A stretch of 64,000 nucleotides of DNA from Paenibacillus lignilyticus (GCF_017942085.1 NZ_JAGKSP010000003.1:1-64000), one strand, 5' to 3'; shown: positions 8,091 through 17,016, numbered from the stretch's first letter. Notes: generated by a model from the letters alone, not told the origin. Program-made: numbers and translations.

Positions 8091-8244
8091 GAACCTTGCT
8101 GAGAATAGGCTGTTCTTTTGCAATTGCTGCACCAAGCACCACACAAACAGCTACAAAATGGATCGACTAAGTCCTCTGGTTTTTTTGAATTTTAGGGAGA
8201 AAATCTTCCGCCTTTTTCGGAATTTCAATTCTTAGTTTTACCAT
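8008..8244 (-). pseudogene. Small membrane protein interrupted by an in-frame TAG
   Basis: From the ATG at 8244 the frame reads MVKLRIEIPKKAEDFLPKIQ and five more residues, a TAG at 8167-8169, then F-V-A-V-C-V-V-L-G-A-A-I-A and a second hydrophobic stretch (G-A-V-G-F-G-A-L-G-C-G-I-A-Y) to the stop at 8008. Both sides of the stop look protein-like in one frame, so I read a 78-residue membrane protein with one nonsense mutation. The family is not recognised; chance is possible. Confidence 0.35.
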
Positions 8245-8451
8245 TGCTTAGTAAGCGTCATATAACCTCCAACTAGATCACGCCTACTCCATAACACGAC
8301 GAGTAATCGGAAGCGAAGATGACCATGGCAAATAAGGCTCGAGTGCCTCTGGATTTTGTGGATCCGGAAGCTGTGGAAATTAGGACAATAATCTGTATTG
8401 TATCTGCTACTGGAAGGTTTCTTCTTGTATCCTTTATCTGAATACAATACA

Positions 8452-8481
8452 ACTTCTTGTCTTTTGGAAAGGACAAGAAGT
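8452..8481. repeat. Palindromic TTCTTGTC repeat copy
   Basis: ACTTCTTGTC and GACAAGAAGT flank CTTTTGGAAAG-type spacer sequence. CTTTTGGAAAGGACAAGAA is shared exactly with the repeat at 14373-14463, and the palindrome idea recurs at 20917-20950. Confidence 0.55.
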
Positions 8482-8646
8482 CAATACCCGTATATTTTGA
8501 TAAAAGACAGAAAATCATATATTTATGTCCATTAACTAGAAGAAAGGGAACACCACAGTGAATACTAAATTTACAGAGCATCGCATCGATCGTGGACAAG
8601 GCAGCATCTCTGCACGAAATTACTCAGGTAAAGGAGGAAAAATCTT

Positions 8647-9564
8647 ATGAACCAGAACAACACAAAGGCCGAAGAAGCCGCAAAACAGGACTTAGCATCT
8701 TCGCCAAAGATGGAGATTGGCATGTTGCAGGTCAGTTCGGATATCAAGCTTCGTCATATGGTCTATCATCCTGCCCATTCGAAGGCTACGGTATTGTTCC
8801 TACACGGCTTCCCAGAGTCCATGTATACGTGGAAACCGATTGCCGAATCTCTGTCCAACGACTATGAGGTTCATGCGTTCGACTGGCCCGGTTACGGACA
8901 ATCCTCACGTCCCAGCACCGATCGCTTTTCCTACTCGCCGAAAGACTATGCCCAGGTGCTGGAACAATATATTCGCGCTTCCCGTATCGATAGCTCGAAA
9001 CTGGTGATTTACGCGACTGATATTGGGGCTTTGCCGGTGTTGCTGGCCGCCCTGGAACAGCCACATATCGCGAAGAAGATCATCGTCGGAGATTTTGCGC
9101 CTTTCAACCGGCCGCATTACATGTGGGAAAATTTGGCAGCTCTGAAATCTAAGCCTTCGTCTGATGTCGTGCGTGCTGCGATGAACCAGACTCGAGATGA
9201 AATCCTGGCAAACACGTTCTTCCGCGACAATCCGACAGAAGAGCGCTACACGTTGCCCCAGGAGTTCAGGGACGATATAGCGAAATGGTGGGATGGCGAT
9301 ATCACTGCGGCCGACGCGTTCTATCATTACTACTCTCACTTCACTCGCGACCAAGACTATTTTGAAGCCAATATGTCCAAGCTTAAAGTGCCCGTGAAAG
9401 TCGTGTGGGGCGAAAAGGATAGCTACATCAAGAAGGAAATGGGCGTCGAGTTCGCAGAGCGCAATAATTTAAAGCTTACGATTCTCCCTGGACTCGGCCA
9501 TTACCCGCATCTGCAGGCACCAAAGCAGACCGCAGATGAGCTTCGAGCCGAAATCGAGGGTTGA
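8647..9564 (+). CDS. Alpha/beta hydrolase, haloalkane dehalogenase/epoxide hydrolase type
   Basis: A 305-residue cytoplasmic alpha/beta hydrolase. The oxyanion motif H-G-F-P-E-S and the nucleophile elbow Y-A-T-D-I-G-A carry Asp rather than Ser, which places it with epoxide hydrolases and haloalkane dehalogenases. The candidate acid is the Asp in W-G-E-K-D-S-Y and the His in L-G-H-Y-P-H. AAAGGAGGA lies at normal distance before the ATG. The substrate is unknown. A second, unrelated-looking hydrolase with the same D-I-G-A elbow is encoded convergently next to it. Confidence 0.85.
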   Translation: MNQNNTKAEEAAKQDLASSPKMEIGMLQVSSDIKLRHMVYHPAHSKATVLFLHGFPESMYTWKPIAESLSNDYEVHAFDWPGYGQSSRPSTDRFSYSPKDYAQVLEQYIRASRIDSSKLVIYATDIGALPVLLAALEQPHIAKKIIVGDFAPFNRPHYMWENLAALKSKPSSDVVRAAMNQTRDEILANTFFRDNPTEERYTLPQEFRDDIAKWWDGDITAADAFYHYYSHFTRDQDYFEANMSKLKVPVKVVWGEKDSYIKKEMGVEFAERNNLKLTILPGLGHYPHLQAPKQTADELRAEIEG

Positions 9565-9703
9565 GCTCGCCTTTCACTGTTCCTTTAAACTCATATACAG
9601 GTTGACGATATTCTTTTGAGTCGTACACATACGTTAATTTATAACTTTCCACGGTTAGACGATCACCTGTCGTGTTTCAGGTTATCTTTCTTGATGAACG
9701 AAC

Positions 9704-9742
9704 AAGCAGTGCATGGCTAAAGCTTGCCATGCACTGCTTTTG
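9704..9742. terminator. Bidirectional terminator between convergent hydrolases
   Basis: AAGCAGTGCATGG pairs with CCATGCACTGCTT around a short loop, with T residues on the plus side. It lies between the plus-strand hydrolase ending at 9564 and the minus-strand hydrolase ending at 9755, serving both. Confidence 0.75.
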
Positions 9743-9754
9743 TTACTGGATGTA

Positions 9755-10777
9755 TTACTGGAAAAACTCGTTAAACAGCTTAATGGTTTCCTGCGGTTTC
9801 TGCTCTGCGATCCAGTGTCCTGCTCCATCCAGTTTCACCGATTTTGCATCAGTCGCATATTGACGCAAATGAGCATCAAGGTTATTAAAAGTGGAATCAA
9901 AACCTGCAATACCGAGAATTGGCATCGTTAGTTTCGGATAAGTTTTGAAATCTTCAATGTCTTGCCTGAATGTGTTATACCACCCGTTGCTTGCGCGAAT
10001 TGCTTCAGCACTTGAATATGCCGCATAGTACACTTCTTTAACCTCTTTGGTCATAGAAGGCTTGACATAGGCCAGATAGTCAAAGAGCCAATCCTGATAA
10101 ATACGCATTCCATCTCCTTGCAGCAATTTCTCAGGCAATCCTGGAACCGAATTGAGTCCAAACCACCAAGGGTAAATAGGATGGTCTTTAACACTCGTAT
10201 CGTACACTCCTGGCGGCGGCAAGAGAGGTAGTCCCAGATAGCGTTCAGATGGATGAACAACATCCAACAAAGCTAGTTTTGTCGTAGCTTCAGGGTAATT
10301 GGCTGCATAAGCATAAGCAACAAATGCACCTATATCATGTCCTGCCATATTAACTTTTGTGTAACCGAACTCTTTGACCAAGGCATAAATATCCGCTGCC
10401 ATAGTCTTCTTGTCATAGCCTGATGCGGGCTTGTCAGAGCTGCCCATTCCACGGTAGTCAACGACGTAAACATGATATTTCTTTGCTAGTTCCGGCATAA
10501 TTTTGTGATACGCATACCATGTTTGCGGCCAGCCTGGAAGAAGGAATAGCGGTTCACCCTTACCGCCTTCAACATAGTGAAGCTTGATTCCATTAACCTT
10601 TTTAAATCCGTTTTTAAATCCTGGAAGTGTTTTGACGAGTTCCTTGTCCGAATAAGCTTTTTTTGCGGATGTATCATTATTATGGTTTGTGAAAGCAGTA
10701 ATAAGTGCAGACACAAGCGCTGCTAACAGTAAAAATGAGCTGAATTTAGCATACTTTCTCGTTGTTCCATTTGACAT
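9755..10777 (-). CDS. Exported or anchored alpha/beta hydrolase, epoxide hydrolase-like
   Basis: A 340-residue alpha/beta hydrolase with an N-terminal hydrophobic segment (about residues 13-30, F-L-L-L-A-A-L-V-S-A-L), so it is secreted or membrane-anchored. Motifs are L-P-G-W-P-Q-T-W (the H-G-x-P equivalent), the elbow M-A-G-H-D-I-G-A with Asp as nucleophile, and G-A-G-H-W near the C-terminus for the catalytic His. The Asp elbow suggests epoxide hydrolase-type chemistry. GGAGG stands seven to eight bases before the ATG. There is no obvious operon partner. Confidence 0.85.
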   Translation of the reverse strand: MSNGTTRKYAKFSSFLLLAALVSALITAFTNHNNDTSAKKAYSDKELVKTLPGFKNGFKKVNGIKLHYVEGGKGEPLFLLPGWPQTWYAYHKIMPELAKKYHVYVVDYRGMGSSDKPASGYDKKTMAADIYALVKEFGYTKVNMAGHDIGAFVAYAYAANYPEATTKLALLDVVHPSERYLGLPLLPPPGVYDTSVKDHPIYPWWFGLNSVPGLPEKLLQGDGMRIYQDWLFDYLAYVKPSMTKEVKEVYYAAYSSAEAIRASNGWYNTFRQDIEDFKTYPKLTMPILGIAGFDSTFNNLDAHLRQYATDAKSVKLDGAGHWIAEQKPQETIKLFNEFFQ

Positions 10778-10873
10778 AATAAAAATCCTCCATTAAAAAA
10801 ATGTTTTATGAAAATAGCGGACTCAGAGTAACCCTCCGCTGCCCTATCTTAACAAGAAACGAACGGATGTATA

Positions 10874-11533
10874 TTATGGGAAGCGATACGTCCAGAATCG
10901 TTCCGTTCCGAAACGGGCCTGGATTTCTGCATCCGATAATTTCTTGTTGCCTAACAATTCGGCGGCTTGGAACTGGGACTTATGGGCTTGTATAGACGCC
11001 ATCTTCTGTTTCATGAAACCTTTAACGTCATTAATGATGTCGGGCTTTCCGATTTCTTGTTCGTGATTGTTGGCGAATGCAATGCAATGTACGGTCGGCC
11101 TACGGTCGGCTGACATTCTGCCGATTGTTCGGATAACCGCCGCCCCGCATGCGTTGTGGTCGGGATGAACGCTCAGCGTCGGGTGGAACGTAATGACCAA
11201 TGAAGGATTCAGTTCAATTATGAGCGTTTCAATGCTTGCGTCTAACTTCGCTTTATCCTCGAATTCGATCATTTTATCGTGAAATCCAAGCATTCTGATA
11301 TCCCGGATGCCAATGGCACGACAAGAAGCTTCCAGTTCCTGCTTGCGTATGGCGGGTAAACTGACCCGGTTGGTGAAAGGCGGTATTCCCATGTTTCGGC
11401 CCATCTCTCCCAAAGTCAAACAAGCATAAGTGACTTCCGTTAATCCTGTGCCGAGATGCATGGCAATTGTCCCTGACACGCTGAATGCTTCATCGTCCGG
11501 ATGAGGAAACACAACTAGAATGCGTCGTTCCAT
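10874..11533 (-). CDS. bshB2: Bacillithiol biosynthesis deacetylase BshB2
   Basis: A zinc-dependent deacetylase of the PIG-L/LmbE family that removes the acetyl group from N-acetylglucosaminyl-malate in bacillithiol synthesis. The 219-residue length, the metal motif P-H-P-D-D-E (His11, Asp14), the BshB2-typical L-G-E-M-G-R-N-M-G and the second motif H-P-D-H-N-A are all present. It follows yojF by 22 bases on the same strand, the same pairing as yojF-yojG in Bacillus subtilis. Other bacillithiol genes (bshA, bshC) are not in this window. Confidence 0.93.
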   Translation of the reverse strand: MERRILVVFPHPDDEAFSVSGTIAMHLGTGLTEVTYACLTLGEMGRNMGIPPFTNRVSLPAIRKQELEASCRAIGIRDIRMLGFHDKMIEFEDKAKLDASIETLIIELNPSLVITFHPTLSVHPDHNACGAAVIRTIGRMSADRRPTVHCIAFANNHEQEIGKPDIINDVKGFMKQKMASIQAHKSQFQAAELLGNKKLSDAEIQARFGTERFWTYRFP

Positions 11534-11555
11534 ATTCGTTCAAATCCCCCTCTGT

Positions 11556-11900
11556 CTAGAATGGTTCCCGGCTCAATTGCAACGCTACGATAAGTTTTCC
11601 CGCAGTATCGTGACCCGCAAGGATGAGCCTTTCGGAATCTGTTTCTTCATAGTGGGTCAGCCCCTCGGAATAAACCCAGCCTTGCTCCGTTTTCAAGCCG
11701 ACGCGATAAGGTCCGTCCCCAGAAATCGAGCCGTGTGAATAACGAATAACGGCGTTCGAAATAAAGGTCGCGGCTGGATGTTTCGTACGATCCAGATGTG
11801 CCGCGTAAGCTCCCGTTGTCATCTCGAGATGGATATATAAATCCAAATCGATAAGCCTATCTATAAATTGCTGGATTTTCGTTTTGTCGATGAGTTGCAT
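11556..11900 (-). CDS. yojF: YojF family protein (DUF1806)
   Basis: A 114-residue protein beginning MQLIDKTKIQQFID and containing the H-L-E-M-T-T-G-A-Y region and G-P-Y-R-V-G-L-K typical of YojF. The start at 11900 is preferred to a longer frame because GGAGGA lies six bases upstream. The function is unknown in the family; the constant neighbourhood with bshB2 suggests a link to bacillithiol. It is the first gene of a two-gene operon. Confidence 0.88.
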   Translation of the reverse strand: MQLIDKTKIQQFIDRLIDLDLYIHLEMTTGAYAAHLDRTKHPAATFISNAVIRYSHGSISGDGPYRVGLKTEQGWVYSEGLTHYEETDSERLILAGHDTAGKLIVALQLSREPF

Positions 11901-12130
11901 CTTCTTTCCTCCAAACACCTAGAGATCCCCTGCTCTTAACCAACCTCGTCTAATAACGCTTTGTACTCCTCGCACGTCCAAATTGTAAATAGTAAAGAGA
12001 CGCCATCATAAGGCTGCTGTGAGAATTCTTACTTGGTGTTATGGTCTTTACGCTTATTATTTCTGTAATGCGTGCAACCATGTTAATCGTTGAACTGCCA
12101 ACTATTGGAAATGAGTTTCGGTATTCTTTT

Positions 12131-12748
12131 TCACATCAGAACCGGCACTTTGGATAAATATGTCGCAGCTTCCTCAGCCTCTCTATAAGCATTCTCCAAT
12201 ATTTCATCCCGATTTGATACAGCAGTCGTTTGACCCTTGATGATCTGATAATCTTCAACCCCCAGGAATTTGAACATGGATTTGAGATAGTTATGAGAAC
12301 ACTCAACTTCCTTATCTTGGATAACAAGAAGACTTCGACCGTCCTTTAGCAACCCTACCGAGCCATTCTCCGTATATGTGAACGTCTCCCGAGGGATCAT
12401 TATGTTATCTATATAATCATTGAGTTTGAGTTGAATATTGAAGTTATGCAGCGGCATTGCGATGACGTACTTATTGGCGCTTTTGAACTGTTGCAGTACC
12501 TCTGCCATGCGCGAAGTCACTTTCTGTTCTTCGGCAGTAATTGGTTCACCTTTCGCCAACTTGTCCCATGCGCTTAGTGCCGTTTGATCGACTGGGGGTA
12601 CTTCATCGCTATATAGATTGATTTGTTCCATGGTCTGACTTGGATTCAATTCCTTATAGTTCATCAAAAAATGATGAAGCACTTTCGAACTGAAAGAAGA
12701 ACTGGCTTCCATTTTCGGGTGGGCATTAATGATAAGCATTTTATTCAT
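12131..12748 (-). CDS. Azoreductase-like NAD(P)H-dependent flavoprotein
   Basis: A 205-residue flavodoxin-fold protein of the AzoR/NQO group. The N-terminal M-L-I-I-N-A-H-P-K, the motif M-P-L-H-N-F-N-I-Q-L-K-L (FMN-contacting in AzoR as M-P-M-W-N-F) and Y-I-D-N-I-M-I-P are visible. After L-L-V-I-Q the protein goes directly to D-K-E-V-E-C-S-H-N-Y-L-K; typical azoreductases have here a G-G-x-Y loop that contributes to FMN and substrate binding. The loop is absent, so activity may differ. The upstream region (12749-12840) is AT-rich with a possible operator TATAGACAA. Confidence 0.8.
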   Translation of the reverse strand: MNKMLIINAHPKMEASSSFSSKVLHHFLMNYKELNPSQTMEQINLYSDEVPPVDQTALSAWDKLAKGEPITAEEQKVTSRMAEVLQQFKSANKYVIAMPLHNFNIQLKLNDYIDNIMIPRETFTYTENGSVGLLKDGRSLLVIQDKEVECSHNYLKSMFKFLGVEDYQIIKGQTTAVSNRDEILENAYREAEEAATYLSKVPVLM

Positions 12749-13167
12749 GACGTATCTTCTCCTCCCTTCTGTAATATAGACAATTATTATCGTCGATATT
12801 TAATGTCCACAATATATACTTTTGATGAAGTTCTGTCAATTCCGGAATCATTGGTAATTGAAGTAGAGTGAAACTTGGCTAAAAAAAAGAAACCCGCTTT
12901 GTAAGGCGGATTTCTTGCGTTCGAGCATGTTAACCTAAGTCAATTCAGCTGTAGCCTTAACCTCGTTATAGATACTCTTCTTCGGACTATATATTCTTCA
13001 CGTGTACCACGTCGCGCCATCAATAGAATCCATTTACCGGCAATTCTATCGTTGGGTCATATAAAGCAAGTTCTCTTCATGATCTCTTTCATGACTGAAT
13101 ACAATTAATCGATGGTGGCCGGAACTTCATGCATCCAGCTGTAGCGATTAAGGAGGAGAACTGTACC
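12749..13167. other. Intergenic region with terminator and fragments
   Basis: Between the divergent azoreductase and lactonase genes. It contains a minus-strand terminator (12881-12914) with no gene to serve, and minus-strand fragments around 12950-13060 that read Y-D-P-T-I-E-L-P-V-N-G in one frame and G-K-W-I-L-L-M-A-R-R-G in another. These look like pieces of a frameshifted gene, but I cannot name it. Confidence 0.4.
12881..12914 (-). terminator. Orphan terminator, minus strand
   Basis: On the minus strand GAAATCCGC pairs with GCGGGTTTC (one G-U pair) and is followed by eight T. No intact minus-strand gene ends before it, which supports a lost gene in 12915-13130. Confidence 0.6.
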
Positions 13168-14247
13168 ATGCCGAACATGGTTTACATGATGACCAATATG
13201 GAAGTAAACCAAGTCATCGTCTTCTATAGGGAAATCAATGGAACCCTCACCATTGCCGGGCGATTCCCGACTTATGGAAGTGGTTCCGGAGTACGAGGGG
13301 TCAACTTTGAAGCCGCAAAAAGAGGAGGCATCGATCCCTTATCATCACAAGGCGCACTCACATTGTCACCCGACGGTCATTTTCTTTTTGCCGTTAATGC
13401 GGGAAATCATAGTATCAGTAGCTTTATCATAAGCAATAACGGATTACCCGTTCTCGCCGATGTTAAGCCCTCAGGAGGGGCTCAACCTACAAGTATAGCG
13501 GTATTCGGGAATCTTCTCTACGTTGCCAACGTAGGCAATGCCGCGAACAATTTCACATCTAATATCTCAGGATTTCGGATCGATCAATTTGGACGTCTTA
13601 CTTCTATCCCCGGATCGACCCATTCTCTAAGTTCGTTAAATGCCCAGCCATCGCAAGTTCTTTTCAATCCAGATGGAAGGAAAATTATCGTATCAGAAAT
13701 TTCAACGAATCTTCTCAGTGTATTCCATGTCAATCAAGACGGTACGGTTACAGGACCTATCATTAATGAATCTAACGGTATGCTACCATTTGGCTCTTTA
13801 TTTCTATCCTCCGGCGTTCTTTTGGTTACAGAAGCGGGCTCCAATGCGTTATCCTCTTATTCATTGAATCCTAATGGACGGCTCGATGTAATTAGCGGCT
13901 CTGTTCCGACCGGTCAGAAAGCTACTTGTTGGGTTGCCGTAACAAAGGATGAACAATTCGCTTTCACGCCTAATACCTCAAGTGGCACGATAGCCGTTTA
14001 CCATATCGATCGAAAAGGAGCCCTGACATTCCTCCGTAACGTTGCCAGTACGCCCGAAGGGGTACCAACAGGCCTTCCGATGGATGTAGGCGTATCCAAA
14101 GATGGACGTTATTTTTATGTACTCAACGGCAACCAGGGCACCATCTCTGCATTTCATATTAAGGACGACGGCAATCTAACCATTTTTCAGGTTGCTGCCT
14201 CGAGCAAAGCTCCGTATTTTGGATCACAAGGTCTAGCAGTCCTATAA
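13168..14247 (+). CDS. Lactonase-family beta-propeller protein
   Basis: A 359-residue seven-bladed-type propeller of the YkgB/6-phosphogluconolactonase-like family. Repeated L-x-x-D-G-x-x-L/F-x-V-x-N motifs (L-S-P-D-G-H-F-L-F-A-V-N-A-G; F-N-P-D-G-R-K-I-I-V; V-S-K-D-G-R-Y-F-Y-V-L-N-G) mark the blades. The start at 13168 is chosen because AAGGAGGAG lies nine bases upstream; the frame extends 13 codons further without a site. No signal peptide is visible. Lactonase activity is assigned by family only. It stands alone. Confidence 0.85.
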   Translation: MPNMVYMMTNMEVNQVIVFYREINGTLTIAGRFPTYGSGSGVRGVNFEAAKRGGIDPLSSQGALTLSPDGHFLFAVNAGNHSISSFIISNNGLPVLADVKPSGGAQPTSIAVFGNLLYVANVGNAANNFTSNISGFRIDQFGRLTSIPGSTHSLSSLNAQPSQVLFNPDGRKIIVSEISTNLLSVFHVNQDGTVTGPIINESNGMLPFGSLFLSSGVLLVTEAGSNALSSYSLNPNGRLDVISGSVPTGQKATCWVAVTKDEQFAFTPNTSSGTIAVYHIDRKGALTFLRNVASTPEGVPTGLPMDVGVSKDGRYFYVLNGNQGTISAFHIKDDGNLTIFQVAASSKAPYFGSQGLAVL

Positions 14248-14372
14248 TCCGTCGAAGGTATCCCTTCGTTTCCCAGCTCTTCACCCTACCTCTTCATCCG
14301 TGCTGACCAAGTCCCTGAATGACATCACAGCGTCGATACAATCTCTTTCTTGGCGCTCAATTCCACCTAGGC

Positions 14373-14463
14373 GCTTTTGGAAAGGACAAGAACTTGTATC
14401 CATAAAATAAAAAAACCGCGTAATACGCGGAATTTAATACAATATGCTCTTATCCTCTTACAA
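14373..14463. repeat. Dispersed repeat: TTCTTGTCC/CCGCG hairpin element
   Basis: Contains CTTTTGGAAAGGACAAGAAC, then TCCATAAAATAAAAAAACCGCG, the mirror CGCGGAATTTAAT, and AATATGCTCTTATCCTCTTAC. The order tail-motif, A-rich, CCGCG hairpin, TTTAAT, ATATG, CTTATCCTCTTAC matches the copies at 20917-21004 and 43441-43514. Just upstream a minus-strand fragment (G-G-I-E-R-Q-E-R-D-C, about 14267-14365) may be another gene remnant. Confidence 0.65.
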
Positions 14464-14464
14464 C

Positions 14465-14499
14465 AAAAAGGAGCCTTCCATAGACTGCTCCTTTTTTTG
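14465..14499. terminator. Terminator between lactonase and ugd
   Basis: AAAAAGGAG and CTCCTTTTT arms around a 15-base loop followed by T; T runs occur on both strands. It can end the plus-strand lactonase transcript and the minus-strand ugd transcript. Confidence 0.6.
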
Positions 14500-14599
14500 A
14501 AATGTCATGTAAGAATGTCTGGAACGGTAAATTACATTGTAACCTATCTTGCTTCGATTTAAGGAATCTCTAATGGTCTTTTATGTCGTATGACTTCGG

Positions 14600-15895
14600 C
14601 TAATAATCGTTACCGATGCCCTGATAATAATAACCGATTCCACGCATCTGCCTCGCATCCATCATATTGCGACCGTCGAAGAAATTGGCCTGCGTAAGGA
14701 GAGCTCTTAGGTGCTCCCAATTCAGCTGTCCAAACTCCGTCCACTCGGTGCATAAGATGACCGCTTCCGCATTTTGTAAGGCTTCTTCCACCGATCCACA
14801 GACCGTCACCGTCTCATAACAAACATCGACTGGCAATTTAGCGATGGGGTCAAACAATCTTACTTTTGCCTTTTCGAGTATCAGCTCTTGAATCACCCGT
14901 AGTGCTGGCGCTTCACGGATATCGTCCGTATTTGGCTTGAACGCAAGCCCCAATACTGCAATGTATTTATCTGTAAAATCTCCCAGACGCTTCCTCGCCT
15001 TGTCAAGCAAATAATTAAATTGAAGGCAGTTAACTTCCATCACTTGGTCCAGAATACGAAGATTCACTTCGTGCTTTCTTGCTGTCATGACCAGCTCCGA
15101 GACGTCTTTCGGAAAACAGGAGCCTCCATACCCCAGACCAGCTTGGAGGAAGCTTGGTCCGATCCGAGGATCTAGCCCCATTCCGTCGGCAACCTCTTTA
15201 ACGTTGATTTCCAACTCATCACAAAGTCTCGCAAGCTCGTTCATATACGATATTTTTGTTGCGAGAAACGCATTGGACGCATACTTGATTAACTCTGCGG
15301 TCCGCGGCTTCGTTACGATCCAAGGGCATTGAAACGCCCCGTACAGCTTTTGAAGCTGCTCCGTTGCATTTGCGCTGTCCGTGCCAATTACGATTCGATC
15401 CGGCCGCAAGGCATCTTCCACAGCCTTGCCTTCCCGCAGAAATTCGGGATTTGAAGCGACATCGAAAGAGTAGGCCACACGCTGAGACGCCTCGATCCAC
15501 GTTTTTATTTGCTCTTGCGAGCCTACGGGGACAGTGCTTTTGGTGACGACGAGCTTGTAGTCATTCATCCAGTACCCGATGTCCTCAGCTGCCTGTTGAA
15601 TGTAGCGCAGATCCGCGTTTCCGTCCAACTGCGAGGGCGTTCCGACGCATATAAAAATGATGTCGTGCTCAGCGATGGCCTTCTCTTTATCCGTCGTAAA
15701 GAGCAATCGGCCACTGCGCACATGCTTTGATATAAGATCTTCAAGGCCGGGCTCGTGAAAATGCAAACGTCCCTGCCTCAACCGTTCGATTTTGAAGGCA
15801 TCGACATCAAGCCCCGTGACTTGCCAGCCAGACTCTGCAAAAACCATGGCGGTCGTAACCCCTACGTAGCCCGTCCCTATTATTAAAATTTTCAA
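14600..15895 (-). CDS. UDP-glucose 6-dehydrogenase
   Basis: Oxidises UDP-glucose to UDP-glucuronate with two NAD+. The 431-residue protein has the N-terminal Rossmann motif G-T-G-Y-V-G (residues 7-12), the S-T-V-P-V-G motif (120-125), the N-P-E-F-L-R-E-G motif (149-156) and the catalytic Cys260 in G-Y-G-G-S-C-F-P-K-D. The start is TTG, overlapping the TGA of the nucleotidyltransferase gene (TTGA), so the two are translationally coupled. In Bacillus subtilis a paralogue (ytcA) serves spore polysaccharide; the neighbours here support the same role over teichuronic acid. Confidence 0.95.
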   Translation of the reverse strand: MKILIIGTGYVGVTTAMVFAESGWQVTGLDVDAFKIERLRQGRLHFHEPGLEDLISKHVRSGRLLFTTDKEKAIAEHDIIFICVGTPSQLDGNADLRYIQQAAEDIGYWMNDYKLVVTKSTVPVGSQEQIKTWIEASQRVAYSFDVASNPEFLREGKAVEDALRPDRIVIGTDSANATEQLQKLYGAFQCPWIVTKPRTAELIKYASNAFLATKISYMNELARLCDELEINVKEVADGMGLDPRIGPSFLQAGLGYGGSCFPKDVSELVMTARKHEVNLRILDQVMEVNCLQFNYLLDKARKRLGDFTDKYIAVLGLAFKPNTDDIREAPALRVIQELILEKAKVRLFDPIAKLPVDVCYETVTVCGSVEEALQNAEAVILCTEWTEFGQLNWEHLRALLTQANFFDGRNMMDARQMRGIGYYYQGIGNDY

Positions 15896-16884
15896 GGTTC
15901 GTTCGCTCCCTCGTCGTTGTTCACACAGGCGAAGATTGAATGCTCGCCGAGAATAACATTTTTTAACATGAATGGAGGGTCTTTCGCGTGAACCCCATTC
16001 AAAATTACACTGTTTTCAATATGACAGTTTTCCAGCCTGGAGCCGGCGCCAACGGACACGTACGGCCCGATGCAGCAATTCTTCAGCACGCAGTCCTTAT
16101 CAATGGATACAGGCTCTACGATTGTACACCGTTCGAGCCTGACGGACTCGTGAATCCGATTCTTCGACGCATCTGCACTAAGCAATTTCTGGTTAGCCTC
16201 CAGCCACCGGTCCATTGTACCTACATCTATGTTCAACTGATCAGTAACATGGTAGGCAACAACTAGACGCTGCTCGAGCAACTTTTGAATCGCATCCGTA
16301 ATCTCATATTCCCCCCGCTTAGAAGGTTGAATTTCGTCAATCGCCGTGAAAATATCTTTAGTGAAAGCATATGAACCAAGCACCGCCAAATTAGACTTAG
16401 GAATCGCCGGCTTCTCATCAAGACTGATAATTTGCCCATCCTGAATATCGACGATGCCATAATCCTTCGGAGCTGTAACATTCGCGAGCAGCAAGGATGC
16501 TTGTACCCCTCCAAGCTCGATGTCGTCCTTCAGCGCATACAACGGAGCGGAAATCAGATTATCCCCTAGGAGCAACAGAAAAGCTTCCTCCGAGATAAAT
16601 GTCTGAGCTTGCTTGACCGCATGAGCTATTCCTCTGGCCTCATACTGATAGATATACGAAATCGAAATGCCGAGTGCTTCTCCCTCGCCGAATTGCTCAC
16701 GAATGGCCGCTTCCTGCGACGGATGAATTACTATGCCGACCTGATCTATGCCGAGCTCTATTAATTTCACAAGCGATAATTGCAATAGGGGGGTATTAGC
16801 AATAGGTATAAGCGTCTTTGGCCGACTATGGGTAAACGGATATAATCGGCTTCCTTTCCCCGCACAGAGAATCAATCCCTTCAA
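15892..16884 (-). CDS. Sugar-phosphate nucleotidyltransferase (RfbA/GlmU-like)
   Basis: Predicted to join a sugar 1-phosphate to a nucleotide, probably making UDP- or dTDP-glucose for the dehydrogenase downstream. It has the signature L-K-G-L-I-L-C-A-G-K-G-S-R-L near the N-terminus, the L-L-L-G-D-N metal/nucleotide motif at about residue 102, G-E-Y-E-I-T-D-A-I, and a C-terminal left-handed beta-helix part (about 245-330). The TTG at 16884 is preferred because a GGGAGAG site precedes it; a longer frame to 17019 has none and extends through the promoter. It is 330 residues. A SigK-like promoter lies just upstream. Confidence 0.88.
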   Translation of the reverse strand: MKGLILCAGKGSRLYPFTHSRPKTLIPIANTPLLQLSLVKLIELGIDQVGIVIHPSQEAAIREQFGEGEALGISISYIYQYEARGIAHAVKQAQTFISEEAFLLLLGDNLISAPLYALKDDIELGGVQASLLLANVTAPKDYGIVDIQDGQIISLDEKPAIPKSNLAVLGSYAFTKDIFTAIDEIQPSKRGEYEITDAIQKLLEQRLVVAYHVTDQLNIDVGTMDRWLEANQKLLSADASKNRIHESVRLERCTIVEPVSIDKDCVLKNCCIGPYVSVGAGSRLENCHIENSVILNGVHAKDPPFMLKNVILGEHSIFACVNNDEGANEP

Positions 16885-16914
16885 CAGCCTCTCTCCCTTC
16901 TTACGAACTGCTAT

Positions 16915-16942
16915 TATTCTATGAAAACGGCTTTCACTTGGT
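16915..16942 (-). promoter_or_regulatory. SigK-like promoter for nucleotidyltransferase-ugd
   Basis: On the minus strand the sequence has AC (16941-16942), a 17-base spacer and CATAGAATA (16915-16923), which fits the Bacillus SigK form AC-N16/17-CATAnnnTA. This supports late mother-cell expression of the operon. Confidence 0.5.
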
Positions 16943-17016
16943 ATAGGCCACACACTACGCAAGAAAAAATGCCGCTGATCTTGATGAAAGCGCCGTGCCC
17001 TGCAAAAGAGTCCATT

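Larger units (their letters stand above)
7271..8646. other. Long intergenic region with fragments
   Basis: No intact gene is visible over about 1.4 kb. It contains a possible PadR operator palindrome near 7547, open but unrecognised fragments (for example a plus-strand tail R-Q-I-D-V-I-G-I-Y-L-E-K-E-L-E around 7795-7900), a short frame with a good ribosome site (8001-8090), an opposing broken membrane-protein frame (8008-8244) and an inverted repeat (8452-8481). Longer frames on the minus strand at 8238-8600 have no recognisable features and I regard them as chance. Confidence 0.5.

Noticed and set aside
8238-8599. Two overlapping minus-strand frames upstream of the alpha/beta hydrolase
   Set aside because: They overlap the repeat palindrome, show no ribosome site and read as unstructured sequence.
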